Below, in pieces: positions 53,960 to 64,000 of a stretch of DNA of 64,000 nt. A program made the position numbers and the translations under genes. Origin of the DNA: Kangiella geojedonensis (GTDB lineage: Bacteria; Pseudomonadota; Gammaproteobacteria; Enterobacterales; Kangiellaceae); the NCBI RefSeq assembly GCF_000981765.1, contig NZ_CP010975.1, forward strand, positions 1,116,001 through 1,180,000, given 5' to 3'. The notes beneath the pieces were generated by a model. The model did no database searches and was not told where the DNA came from. It was given only the letters and a program-made list of their open reading frames with translations. Every line of letters starts with the position of its first letter. Position 1 is the stretch's first letter.

Positions 53960-55879
53960 ATGAAGGATTTATTTGTATTTAAAATATTCAAACTTGCGGT
54001 TTTATATTGTGTGCTTGTGGTGACGTGTTGCTATGGTCGATTGGTACTAGCTAACCCATCAGAAGTGCGAGTAAGCGATAACGCTATTAATAACGCCGTC
54101 GAAATGACGGGGCGCTGGAATCAAGGACCTGTATATGCCAGCGTTACCAGTGGTAACTATCTCTACTTCGGTTCCTCAGGAACGGTCAGGGTGGTTGCTG
54201 TTGAAAAGGATGGTGCCGGTAATGCTATCGCATGGGAAGAGGTAGCTTCGATAGAAACAGATGGTGTCGTCAGAGATATGATCATTCGTGACAACTATCT
54301 TTATATCGCTGATGGGTCAGGCTGGTTACGCCTGGTCAATGTTAAGAGTCCAAGTAAACCCAAGCTTAGTGGAGCACTTGAGCTGAACAGTGAAATCAAA
54401 GCCATACATTTTGAAGGTGAGCGTGTGTATATTGCTGCTGGCTGGGATGGGATCCATGTTATCGACGTTTCAAAACCAAATAAGCCCGAGCTTATCAACA
54501 GCGCTCCATCGAAAGGGTACTCATTAGATGTTGTAGTGAAAGACTCTATCGCATATGTGGCAGCAGGCCATGATGCTGGATTACAAATTTCAGACTTGTC
54601 CGAGCCTAATAAGCCGAAAGCCCTAGGCTCGCACCCCATTGCAGGAAGTGCCTCTGGTATTGATACTGATGGTCGTCACGTCTTTGTGGTTAATATGGAC
54701 GATCATGCGCCTAGCCTGAGTATTTTCGATGTTTCCAATAAGGAAAGTCCGACGCAAGTTGCGGCAGAGCCCTTAGAGTATGGCGCTGAAAGAGTTAGGG
54801 TAGAAGGTGATTTAGCCTATGTCGCTGGTGTCGCCAACGATGCTGGATTAATTGTGATAGACGTTTCAGATCCTACAAATCCTAAAAAGTTAGGCGCATG
54901 GTGGGATTCAACATGTTCCGAGTCGGTGACCATTGATAATCAAATTGCTTACTTGGCTCATGGTGATCAGGGCCTCGAAGTATTAGACGTTCGTAAACCT
55001 GATGCACCGACTGTGATTAAACACTTTTCGGCGGCTGGGCACGTTAGAGGGATTGATACTCAAGGAGCTTACGCCTATGTGGCAAACGGTTATCGTGGCT
55101 TGAAAATCGTTGATGTCACTGACAGTGCAAATCCCAAAGATGTTTCCGAGCTTAAAACCTATCGGGCACTGGATGTTGATGTGGCGGGGCCATTTGTTCA
55201 TGTCGCCGATGACTGGGCTGGCTATAAACTGATTGATATCTCAGATCCACAGAACCCAGTTGAAATAGCGGCTCTTGATACGCCTGGTTATGCTGAAGGC
55301 ATCCAAGTGATAGGGCACTACGCCTATATTGCTGATGGTGAAGGCGGACTGCGAATCTTGAATGTGTCTAATCCAGAGCAGCCCGTTGAAGTCGCAGCCG
55401 TGGACTTGGGCGGTTATGCCTATGAAGTCAGTGTGCACAATGACATCGCTTATGTGGCCGCTGGCAAAGCAGGCTTGGTAGCAATTAATGTCAGTATGCC
55501 CACCAGCCCTATCATACTGGATAAATACAAGTTTAATGAGAGAAAATTTGAGGCCAGGGGCGTCGAGCTTAAAGGCAGTCATGCTTATCTTGCTGCAGGT
55601 TACATGGGAATGCTTGTGGTAGATATCACGAGCCCGAACGACTTGAAAAGTGCCGGTATATTCGAGAGTAAAAGGCGCGCTAATAACGTCAGTTTATTTG
55701 GGAATAAAGCTTATTTGATCGACTCTGCATCAGTTAAGGTTCTTGATATCCGCAATCCTGAGGCGCCAGTCTATATTGGCGAACGCGAGTTACCGGCCAA
55801 TGGTGCCCGAATACATGCCAGTGACAACGGCGTGTACGTGGCTGGCATGGAGTCGGGGCTATTAATTTTTGAGCAATAA
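53960..55879 (+). CDS. Secreted LVIVD-repeat beta-propeller protein
   Basis: A 639-residue protein. The ATG at 53960 is preferred because AGGTGG lies 7 nt upstream. A signal peptide (FKLAVLYCVLVVTCCYGRLV) leads to about a dozen repeats of roughly 43 residues such as VYIAAGWDGIHVIDVSKPNK, AYVANGYRGLKIVDVTDSAN and AYIADGEGGLRILNVSNPEQ, which match the LVIVD family and should fold into one or two beta-propellers. No catalytic motif or anchor is seen. It lies directly behind the collagen-like gene, same strand, so a joint extracellular role is possible though a terminator intervenes. Confidence 0.9.
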   Translation: MKDLFVFKIFKLAVLYCVLVVTCCYGRLVLANPSEVRVSDNAINNAVEMTGRWNQGPVYASVTSGNYLYFGSSGTVRVVAVEKDGAGNAIAWEEVASIETDGVVRDMIIRDNYLYIADGSGWLRLVNVKSPSKPKLSGALELNSEIKAIHFEGERVYIAAGWDGIHVIDVSKPNKPELINSAPSKGYSLDVVVKDSIAYVAAGHDAGLQISDLSEPNKPKALGSHPIAGSASGIDTDGRHVFVVNMDDHAPSLSIFDVSNKESPTQVAAEPLEYGAERVRVEGDLAYVAGVANDAGLIVIDVSDPTNPKKLGAWWDSTCSESVTIDNQIAYLAHGDQGLEVLDVRKPDAPTVIKHFSAAGHVRGIDTQGAYAYVANGYRGLKIVDVTDSANPKDVSELKTYRALDVDVAGPFVHVADDWAGYKLIDISDPQNPVEIAALDTPGYAEGIQVIGHYAYIADGEGGLRILNVSNPEQPVEVAAVDLGGYAYEVSVHNDIAYVAAGKAGLVAINVSMPTSPIILDKYKFNERKFEARGVELKGSHAYLAAGYMGMLVVDITSPNDLKSAGIFESKRRANNVSLFGNKAYLIDSASVKVLDIRNPEAPVYIGERELPANGARIHASDNGVYVAGMESGLLIFEQ

Positions 55880-55894
55880 CTTGAGTCCAGTTTG

Positions 55895-55920
55895 GTAAAA
55901 AGCGTGCAAGGTGCACGCTT
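55895..55920 (-). terminator. Hairpin at the cysZ 3' end
   Basis: AAGCGTGC (55900-55907) pairs with GCACGCTT (55913-55920). On the minus strand a short T-run follows, so it can end cysZ transcription; it may also serve the convergent LVIVD gene. Confidence 0.65.
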
Positions 55921-55927
55921 GTTGCTA

Positions 55928-56725
55928 TTACTGTTTAGATAACTGTTTCGATAAGTGCTTATCACGGTAGTTTTCATACCAAAGTTGCGTTGCTCCACAA
56001 ACTGCAGCAGGCATAACTAATAAATTGAGAACGGGTACCATAGTGCATAACATCACTAAGCTCCCGAAGCCCAAGGTGCCGCTTCGAGTTGTTTGCAGGG
56101 TTGATAGCATATCATCAAACGGAATCTTGTGATTATCCATCGGATAGTCGATGTACTGAACCGACATCATCCAAGCATTAAACACGAACCAGATGATAGG
56201 GAAGGCGATAGCACCGATAAGAGGCACAAGCAGCACTAACAGGCAAAGAATGGCTCTAGGGATGTAATATTTAAGTTTTGTCCACTCACGCTTTAGCAAA
56301 CGCGGGGTATCTTTGATTAAGTCTTTAAAACCTTGATCTTCAATGGGGCCATCAGAATGACCGCTTTCAGCGTGTAATTTGCGCTCTACTGCCTCAGCCA
56401 AGAGTCCATTAAATGGTGCCGCAATCCAATTCGCCAACATGGAGAAGAAGAAGAATATAAATAAAACGGCACCAACGATAACAATTGGCCAAACCAGCCA
56501 AGCAAGCGCTGTACCAAGCCATTCCCAAGTGCCCCAGCTGGTGATCGTCTGTTCAATCCAAGCTGCCCAAGATGAAATTTGATTTATTAGGTAAATCAAT
56601 GCAATAGTTAGCAAAGTTAAATTGATGCCTAAAGGGATAAAAACATACCGTTTGATGCCTTTTTGGAGCAACATCCTAAAGCCACTGGCTAAATAATGAG
56701 CACCTTCAAAACTATTTTGTGCCAT
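55928..56725 (-). CDS. cysZ: Sulfate transporter CysZ
   Basis: CysZ takes up sulfate for cysteine synthesis. The 265-residue protein begins with GAHYLASGFRMLLQKGIKRY, typical of the family, and has four long hydrophobic segments (for example YVFIPLGINLTLLTIALIYL and LAWLVWPIVIVGAVLFIFFF), with ANWIAAPFNGLLAEAVE between them. Length agrees with E. coli CysZ (253). In E. coli cysZ is next to zipA-ligA; here smc is inserted between, as in pseudomonads. It is divergent from smc. Confidence 0.93.
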   Translation of the reverse strand: MAQNSFEGAHYLASGFRMLLQKGIKRYVFIPLGINLTLLTIALIYLINQISSWAAWIEQTITSWGTWEWLGTALAWLVWPIVIVGAVLFIFFFFSMLANWIAAPFNGLLAEAVERKLHAESGHSDGPIEDQGFKDLIKDTPRLLKREWTKLKYYIPRAILCLLVLLVPLIGAIAFPIIWFVFNAWMMSVQYIDYPMDNHKIPFDDMLSTLQTTRSGTLGFGSLVMLCTMVPVLNLLVMPAAVCGATQLWYENYRDKHLSKQLSKQ

Positions 56726-56869
56726 ACAATGATTTTTTACAGTTACTATGTGCTAAATGATGCAAAATAATTTACACTTAAACGCTTTAGATTATAACCC
56801 TAAAATTGTTACAGAGCCTTTCAGGCACCTCTTTAGTGAGAGCTTGCAAGAGAATACGTAAGAGAATAA

Positions 56870-59800
56870 ATGCGATTAAAACAAATAAAATTAGCAGGAT
56901 TTAAATCATTCGTTGATCCAACGACCGTATCTTTCCCAAGTAATATGACTGCTGTAGTCGGCCCGAACGGCTGCGGTAAATCAAACTTGATTGATGCTGT
57001 ACGCTGGGTGATGGGGGAGTCATCGGCAAAAAACCTTCGTGGTGACGCCATGACTGACGTGATATTCAACGGTTCGACGGGACGAAAGCCCGTTGGGCAA
57101 GCCAGTATTGAACTGGTTTTCGACAATTCTGATGGCACTGTTAAAGGCGAATATGCCAGCTTTAACGAAATCTCGGTTCGTCGTATGGTTAATCGTGAAG
57201 CCCAATCGAGTTATTTCCTTAACGGCACTCGCTGTCGCCGTAAAGATATTACCGATATTTTCTTAGGAACCGGTCTTGGCCCTCGCAGCTATGCGATTAT
57301 TGAGCAGGGTATGATTTCGAAACTTATCGAGTCAAAGCCCCACGAGCTACGTATTTTCTTAGAAGAAGCCGCTGGTATCTCAAAATATAAAGAGCGTCGT
57401 CGTGAGACCGAGAATCGTATTCGCCATACGCGTGACAACCTTGACCGTTTGAACGATCTTCGAGAAGAGTTAGGCAAACAGTTGTCGCATCTAAAGCGAC
57501 AAGCTACGTCTGCTGAACGTTATAAAGAATATAAAGCCGAAGAGCGTGAGTTAAAGGCTCAATTAGCCGCTATTCGCTGGCAACAATACAACGCTAAAAT
57601 TGAGGCGCTGGACGAAGCTATCCTCAAAATGGAAACGGAAGTTGAGGCCAAAGTGGCCGACCAGCGTCACTCTGATAGTGAAATTGAAAAATCACGTGAG
57701 CTGCACGTTGAACTGACGGATGTTCATAACGAGGTTCAAGGTCGTTTCTATGGTATTGCTGCTGACATTGCTCGTTTGGAGCAAGCGATTGAGCACGCAC
57801 GCCAACAAAAATCACAGCTTCTTGAAGATAAAACTCAGGTTGAGTCGTCGCTTGATAAATTACGTGATCAGTTAAAGTTCGATGAATCAAAGCTTGAAGA
57901 AATGATGACGGAGTTGCTGCAAGCTGAGCCAGAGCTTGAGATGAACTCTGAGCAAGTGGAAGAGCAACAACAACAGTTAAACGATTTAGAAGAAGATATG
58001 CGCATTTGGCAACAAGATTGGGATGCTTTTAACCAACAAGCCAGTGCTAATGCTCAGAAAGCTGAAGTCGAGAAAACACGTATTCAGCATCTTGAATCAC
58101 ACCTATCTCGTCATCAAAAGCGTATCGAGGAAATTAAGGAAGAGAGTGGTCAGCAACAATCCGGCCCTATGGAAGCCGAGCTAATGAAAGCCGCTCAGGA
58201 ATTGAGCATTGCTGAAGAGCAAGCTGAAAAACTCGAAGAAGAGGTCCAGGACGCTGTAGAGAAAATCAATCAATCTCGACAAGAACAACGACAGCACAAC
58301 CAAAAGCTAGAAGAGACCCGTAAAGAATTACGCGGGTTAGAGTCGCGAAAAGTGTCTCTAGAAGCTCTGCAAAGCGCGGCCTTGGGTTCAGACAATGAGC
58401 AGGCGGTTAAATGGTTGGAGTCAAACAATCTGACTGAGCAAACTCGTTTAGCGCAGAACTTGAGAGTTGATAGTGGTTGGGAAATTGCTGCGGAAACCGT
58501 ATTAGGACAGTATCTTGAAGCGGTTGTCGTGGATTCGCCTAACCAATATGCTGATAGCTTATCCGAATTGGCTTCAGGCTCAATATTACTCGTTGAAGGT
58601 CAATCGTCGAGCAGTGCTGAGTCAGGTCGTTTATCCGACAAAGTGAAAGGCGCTTCAGCGCTTAATGGCACTCTAAATAATGTTTTGGTTGCTGATGATT
58701 TAGCAGAGGCGCTGAGCAAACGTTCTAACCTATCCGAGCAAGAGTCTATTATCACTAAAGATGGTGTTTGGCTCGGTAAAGATTGGTTGCGCGTTACTCG
58801 TGCTAGCGATAGTGAATCAGGCATCTTAGAGCGAGAAGCAGAATTAAGTGAGATCTACCAAAAGATAGAACAACAAGAAGCGATTTTAGACGAGCTTGAA
58901 GAAACCAAAGAGCAGTTATCTGAACAGTTAAGTCAGTTCGAAGAAACCTGGCAGACAAAGCAGTCACAGTTGGCACAAGCTAATAAAAAACACAGCGAAC
59001 TTCGTGCTAGCGTAGGTACTCAACAAGCGAAGCTTGAGCAAGCACAAGGCCGTCTAGAGCGATTGAAGCGTGAGCAGCAAAACATTATCGAGCAAGTGCA
59101 TGATGATGAAGCCGCGCTTGCAAAAAGTCGTCAGCTGATTGAGCAGTTGCTCGATTCTATGGAACAAGATAGCGACAAGCGTGAAAAGTTAATGGCCGAG
59201 CGTGAAGAGCGTCGTGTCCAATTAGAAACGCGCAGAACGCAAGCACGCGAAGCAAAAGAGGCTGAGCAAAAGCTTGCTATTCGTGTCAGCGCTTTGAAAG
59301 CCGAAGTTAACTCAACCCGCTCCGGCTTTGAGCGTGTTAACTCTCAGATTGGTGAGTTAACTTCACGCAAAGTAGAGTTGGAAAATCGTTTGAGCAGCGA
59401 CCGTGACCCTTCTGAAGAGTATAAAATTGAACTGGAAGAGGCTTTAGAAAAGCGTCTTGTGGTTGAAGAAGAGATGAAGCAGGCTCGTAATAAACTCAGT
59501 GAAATTGATGAAAAAATGCGTAAGCTTGAGCGTTTACGACATGAAGCTGAGCAAGGTGCACAAGGCGTACGTTCGCGTTTAGAAAAACTTCGGATGGATT
59601 GGCAGGAAGCTAAAACACGTCAGAACACTCAGTCTGAAATATTGAAAGAAGCGAAGCAAGATGTCGAAGAAGTCCTCCAGTCATTGCCTGAGAACGCTAC
59701 TGAAAATGACTGGTTAGAGCATATTGAACAGGTAACAGGTCGTATCCAGCGTCTCGGTGCGATTAACCTTGCTGCGATTGAAGAGTTTAAAGCCGCAGAA

Positions 59801-60367
59801 GAGCGGAAAGTGTATCTTGATGCTCAAAATGATGACTTGGAAGAAGCGCTTGAAACCTTAGAAAGTGCTATACGCAAAATTGACCATGAAACTCGTACGC
59901 GATTCAAAGAGACCTTCGACAAGGTGAACAAAGGCGTGCAGGAGCTATTCCCGAAGGTTTTTGGTGGCGGACATGCTTATCTTGAACTAACCGGGGAAAA
60001 TCTTTTGGATACAGGCGTGGCAGTTATGGCCCGCCCACCAGGTAAGCGTAACTCAACCATTCACTTGCTATCTGGCGGTGAGAAGGCGTTAACAGCAATT
60101 TCGTTGGTTTTCTCCATCTTTCAACTGAATCCAGCTCCATTCTGTATGCTTGATGAGGTTGATGCGCCGCTGGATGATGCAAACGTTGGGCGTTATGCGA
60201 ATTTGGTTAAAGAGATGAGCCAGCAGTTGCAATTTATTGCGATTACGCACAATAAAATTGCAATGGAAATGGCGGATACATTATTGGGCGTTACTATGAG
60301 TGAACCTGGTGTGTCTCGTGTGGTCTCAGTTGATGTCGATGAAGCCGCAGCATTAGCAGCTTCTTAG
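56870..60367 (+). CDS. smc: Chromosome segregation protein SMC
   Basis: A 1165-residue SMC ATPase that acts with ScpA and ScpB in chromosome organisation. The N-terminal half-head starts MRLKQIKLAGFKSFVDPT and has Walker A GPNGCGKSNLIDAVRWVMGE. Two long coiled coils, rich in Glu, Gln, Lys and Leu, surround a hinge (about 495-660). The C-terminal half-head has the signature LLSGGEKALTAISLVFSIF and Walker B PFCMLDEVDAPLDDANVGRY. Enterobacteria use MukB instead, so this gene argues against an enterobacterial source. It leads smc-zipA-ligA. Confidence 0.97.
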   Translation: MRLKQIKLAGFKSFVDPTTVSFPSNMTAVVGPNGCGKSNLIDAVRWVMGESSAKNLRGDAMTDVIFNGSTGRKPVGQASIELVFDNSDGTVKGEYASFNEISVRRMVNREAQSSYFLNGTRCRRKDITDIFLGTGLGPRSYAIIEQGMISKLIESKPHELRIFLEEAAGISKYKERRRETENRIRHTRDNLDRLNDLREELGKQLSHLKRQATSAERYKEYKAEERELKAQLAAIRWQQYNAKIEALDEAILKMETEVEAKVADQRHSDSEIEKSRELHVELTDVHNEVQGRFYGIAADIARLEQAIEHARQQKSQLLEDKTQVESSLDKLRDQLKFDESKLEEMMTELLQAEPELEMNSEQVEEQQQQLNDLEEDMRIWQQDWDAFNQQASANAQKAEVEKTRIQHLESHLSRHQKRIEEIKEESGQQQSGPMEAELMKAAQELSIAEEQAEKLEEEVQDAVEKINQSRQEQRQHNQKLEETRKELRGLESRKVSLEALQSAALGSDNEQAVKWLESNNLTEQTRLAQNLRVDSGWEIAAETVLGQYLEAVVVDSPNQYADSLSELASGSILLVEGQSSSSAESGRLSDKVKGASALNGTLNNVLVADDLAEALSKRSNLSEQESIITKDGVWLGKDWLRVTRASDSESGILEREAELSEIYQKIEQQEAILDELEETKEQLSEQLSQFEETWQTKQSQLAQANKKHSELRASVGTQQAKLEQAQGRLERLKREQQNIIEQVHDDEAALAKSRQLIEQLLDSMEQDSDKREKLMAEREERRVQLETRRTQAREAKEAEQKLAIRVSALKAEVNSTRSGFERVNSQIGELTSRKVELENRLSSDRDPSEEYKIELEEALEKRLVVEEEMKQARNKLSEIDEKMRKLERLRHEAEQGAQGVRSRLEKLRMDWQEAKTRQNTQSEILKEAKQDVEEVLQSLPENATENDWLEHIEQVTGRIQRLGAINLAAIEEFKAAEERKVYLDAQNDDLEEALETLESAIRKIDHETRTRFKETFDKVNKGVQELFPKVFGGGHAYLELTGENLLDTGVAVMARPPGKRNSTIHLLSGGEKALTAISLVFSIFQLNPAPFCMLDEVDAPLDDANVGRYANLVKEMSQQLQFIAITHNKIAMEMADTLLGVTMSEPGVSRVVSVDVDEAAALAAS

Positions 60368-60395
60368 TACGGTAAATCTAGTTAAGGGTGATGTA

Positions 60396-61397
60396 ATGGA
60401 GTGGCAACTCGCAATATTGCTGGCTTTGGTAAGCCTTGTCATTATTGGCTTTATTTATTTCGATGCAAAGCGTCGTTCTAGAGTGCGAAAAGAGCGCGTT
60501 GAACGCGAGCTTTATCAAGAGCGGTTAGAGAAAAGCCGTGATAAAACAGGGTTTGATGATGACGGGATCGGCCAGGTTCGAGTTGTTGGCGAAGAAGGTG
60601 AGTCTAATGACGCCATCAATAACGAGCCATTACCTGAGCATGACCCTATAGTATCTGAGCCAAAGTTTGAATCCCCAGAGCCCGTTGAAGTGAATACAGC
60701 TGAGCCAGCTCAAGAAGACATTGTTAGTGCAAAGCCACCAGAAGAGTCTATCGTTACTCAGCAGCAAGAAGCGAAAGAACCAGTTGAGCCGACTATTTCA
60801 GAAAGTGACATTCCTGTTTTAGACGATGCTCTTTTTGAATTTACCAAGGAAAGCCTTAAAAAAGATCAGACTAAGCTAGAAGAAGCAAAAACAGAACCTA
60901 CTGTTGAACAACCTCAACAAACATCTTTGTTTGACGAGCCAGAAGACGAGCCAACGATTGAAGCTGAACCTGAGCTAATTTTCTCTTTGTTTGTTGTTGC
61001 TGGCCAAGATTCTCCATTTAAAGGCCCCGAGCTTGTTCAGTCATTGGTCGAGCAAGGGATGCGTCACGGTGAGATGGATATTTTCCACCGTCATGCTCAA
61101 GCGAATGGTCGTGGTGCAGTCCAGTTCAGTTTAGCCAATGCTTTTGAGCCGGGTGTTTTTGATCTTAAGAAAATTGATGATCTCGAAACCCGTGGTCTAG
61201 CATTATTTATGACACTACCCGGACCACAGAAGCCAATGAAAGCTTATGATTTGATGGTGAAAACGGCAAAAGGCATCACTAAAGAGTTAGGCGGTTACGT
61301 ACTAGATGCCACTAAAAGTAATTTCAGCAAGCAAATTGAATCACACCATCGTGAGCAAATTGTAGAGTTCGAACGTAAGCAACTCCTTCAAAAATAA
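60396..61397 (+). CDS. zipA: Cell division protein ZipA
   Basis: ZipA anchors FtsZ to the membrane. The 333-residue protein has the family's type Ib layout: an N-terminal membrane helix (WQLAILLALVSLVIIGFIYF), a basic patch (DAKRRSRVRKERVE), a Pro/Glu/Gln-rich linker to about residue 195, and the C-terminal FtsZ-binding domain (EPELIFSLFVVAGQDSPFKG, then GMRHGEMDIFHRHAQANGRG and GLALFMTLPGPQKPMKAYDL). It lies 28 nt after smc and 9 nt before ligA. Confidence 0.96.
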   Translation: MEWQLAILLALVSLVIIGFIYFDAKRRSRVRKERVERELYQERLEKSRDKTGFDDDGIGQVRVVGEEGESNDAINNEPLPEHDPIVSEPKFESPEPVEVNTAEPAQEDIVSAKPPEESIVTQQQEAKEPVEPTISESDIPVLDDALFEFTKESLKKDQTKLEEAKTEPTVEQPQQTSLFDEPEDEPTIEAEPELIFSLFVVAGQDSPFKGPELVQSLVEQGMRHGEMDIFHRHAQANGRGAVQFSLANAFEPGVFDLKKIDDLETRGLALFMTLPGPQKPMKAYDLMVKTAKGITKELGGYVLDATKSNFSKQIESHHREQIVEFERKQLLQK

Positions 61398-63422
<2,025 letters not shown>

Positions 63423-63455
63423 TCAGAACTTGTTTGGTCGAGGAGTGGATTAAGG

Positions 63456-64000
63456 TTAATGGGCTAAGTTAATTTGGTTTTTGCCCTGATCCTTGGAAGC
63501 GTATAGTGCTTTATCCGCTTCTCTAATTAGTTGCAGCCTATCTTTTGTGTCTGGTTTTAATTCAGAAACCCCGATGCTGATGGTGTATTCGCACCTTTGA
63601 TTCTCTACCACCATTGGGATGATTCTATCACTGACTATGGTTAGAAAGTGCTTTGCTTCAAGCTTGTTAATTTTTGGCAGTATGACTAAAAACTCATCAC
63701 CTCCATAACGTCCGATAAGACTGTTCTTAGGGAGTTCATCAATGAGTAATTGAGCAAGGTTCTTCAAGCATCTATCACCTGTTTCGTGCCCAAACCTATC
63801 GTTAACACTTTTAAAGTTATCAACATCAACAAAAGCAATGGACAGATCATCTTTATTGCGTTGGGCCCTTACTAAGTTTAATTCTAACCTCTCAAGAATA
63901 GCTCCACGGTTAAGTAAGCGCGTTAGATCATCGGTCTCGGCTTTCGTCTTAATTAATCTCAAGCTTTCAATGTTGAGCAGGCAACGAGTTAACTCTGTGG
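63456..64000 (-). CDS. GGDEF domain protein (5' end outside window)
   Basis: The frame is open to the window edge, so the TTG at 63962 is internal. The visible 181 residues are a short helical linker (TRCLLNIESLRLIKTKAETD) and a complete GGDEF domain: DDLTRLLNRGAILERLE, AFVDVDNFKSVNDRFGHETG and the active site IGRYGGDEFLVILP. The RxxD inhibitory site is missing (PKNS at that position), so product inhibition by that site is unlikely. The sensor part lies outside. Converges on ligA. Confidence 0.93.
   Translation of the reverse strand, partial: TELTRCLLNIESLRLIKTKAETDDLTRLLNRGAILERLELNLVRAQRNKDDLSIAFVDVDNFKSVNDRFGHETGDRCLKNLAQLLIDELPKNSLIGRYGGDEFLVILPKINKLEAKHFLTIVSDRIIPMVVENQRCEYTISIGVSELKPDTKDRLQLIREADKALYASKDQGKNQINLAH

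Overview
The window looks like chromosome of a gammaproteobacterium, probably marine. The gene orders clpA/infA/bpt/aat and cysZ/smc/zipA/ligA are gammaproteobacterial, and CsiV next to Mfd, UmuDC, SpeA, HrpA and FadE fit that class. A Kangiella-like member is my best guess, from overall gene content only; no rRNA or other taxonomic marker is present. There are no insertion sequences, integrases, phage genes or CRISPR arrays. Most of the window is housekeeping DNA with a few accessory genes between the conserved blocks.

Layout. 1-3.6 kb: N-degron proteolysis (3' part of clpA, bpt, aat) with infA. 3.7-6.3 kb: an orphan polysaccharide pyruvyl transferase-like gene and umuDC. 6.5-11.3 kb: a TonB-dependent receptor and a secreted S9 peptidase. 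11.4-14.4 kb: glutathione-dependent formaldehyde detoxification (frmA, fghA) with a divergent LysR regulator. 14.4-15.6 kb: tRNA-Arg(CCT), a rhodanese lipoprotein and a glyoxalase-fold protein. 15.7-21 kb: a complete arginine-to-spermidine route (speA-aguA-aguB and speD-speE). 21.6-28.2 kb: an unknown gene, then amino-acid catabolism (leucine dehydrogenase, ALDH7-type dehydrogenase, an EF-hand protein, a lysine 6-dehydrogenase-like enzyme) and csiV. 28.2-42.2 kb: mfd, an unknown 445-residue protein, a cation/proton antiporter, an HD-GYP protein, yeaC, an OsmC-family gene with no ordinary start codon, ansA, peptidases and small unknown proteins. 42.2-50.9 kb: fadE, an alpha/beta hydrolase-like protein, hrpA and a REC-REC-GGDEF protein. 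51-55.9 kb: a collagen-like secreted protein and an LVIVD beta-propeller protein. 55.9-64 kb: cysZ, smc, zipA, ligA and a truncated GGDEF gene.

How the genes work together. Bpt and Aat add leucine or phenylalanine to protein N-termini, and ClpA with ClpP (and ClpS, not in view) degrades the tagged proteins. SpeA, AguA and AguB turn arginine into putrescine, which SpeE converts to spermidine using decarboxylated AdoMet from SpeD. The lysine 6-dehydrogenase-like protein and the ALDH7 protein would carry lysine to 2-aminoadipate. The most unusual locus is at 51-56 kb: a collagen-like protein with 13 nearly identical 45-bp repeats, a probable promoter and inverted repeats upstream, a divergent c-di-GMP synthase gene, and a secreted beta-propeller gene downstream. 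Other points of interest are the likely AUU start of the OsmC gene, a FadR-like operator before fadE, and two long genes (21.6 kb and 31.9 kb) that I could not assign to any family.
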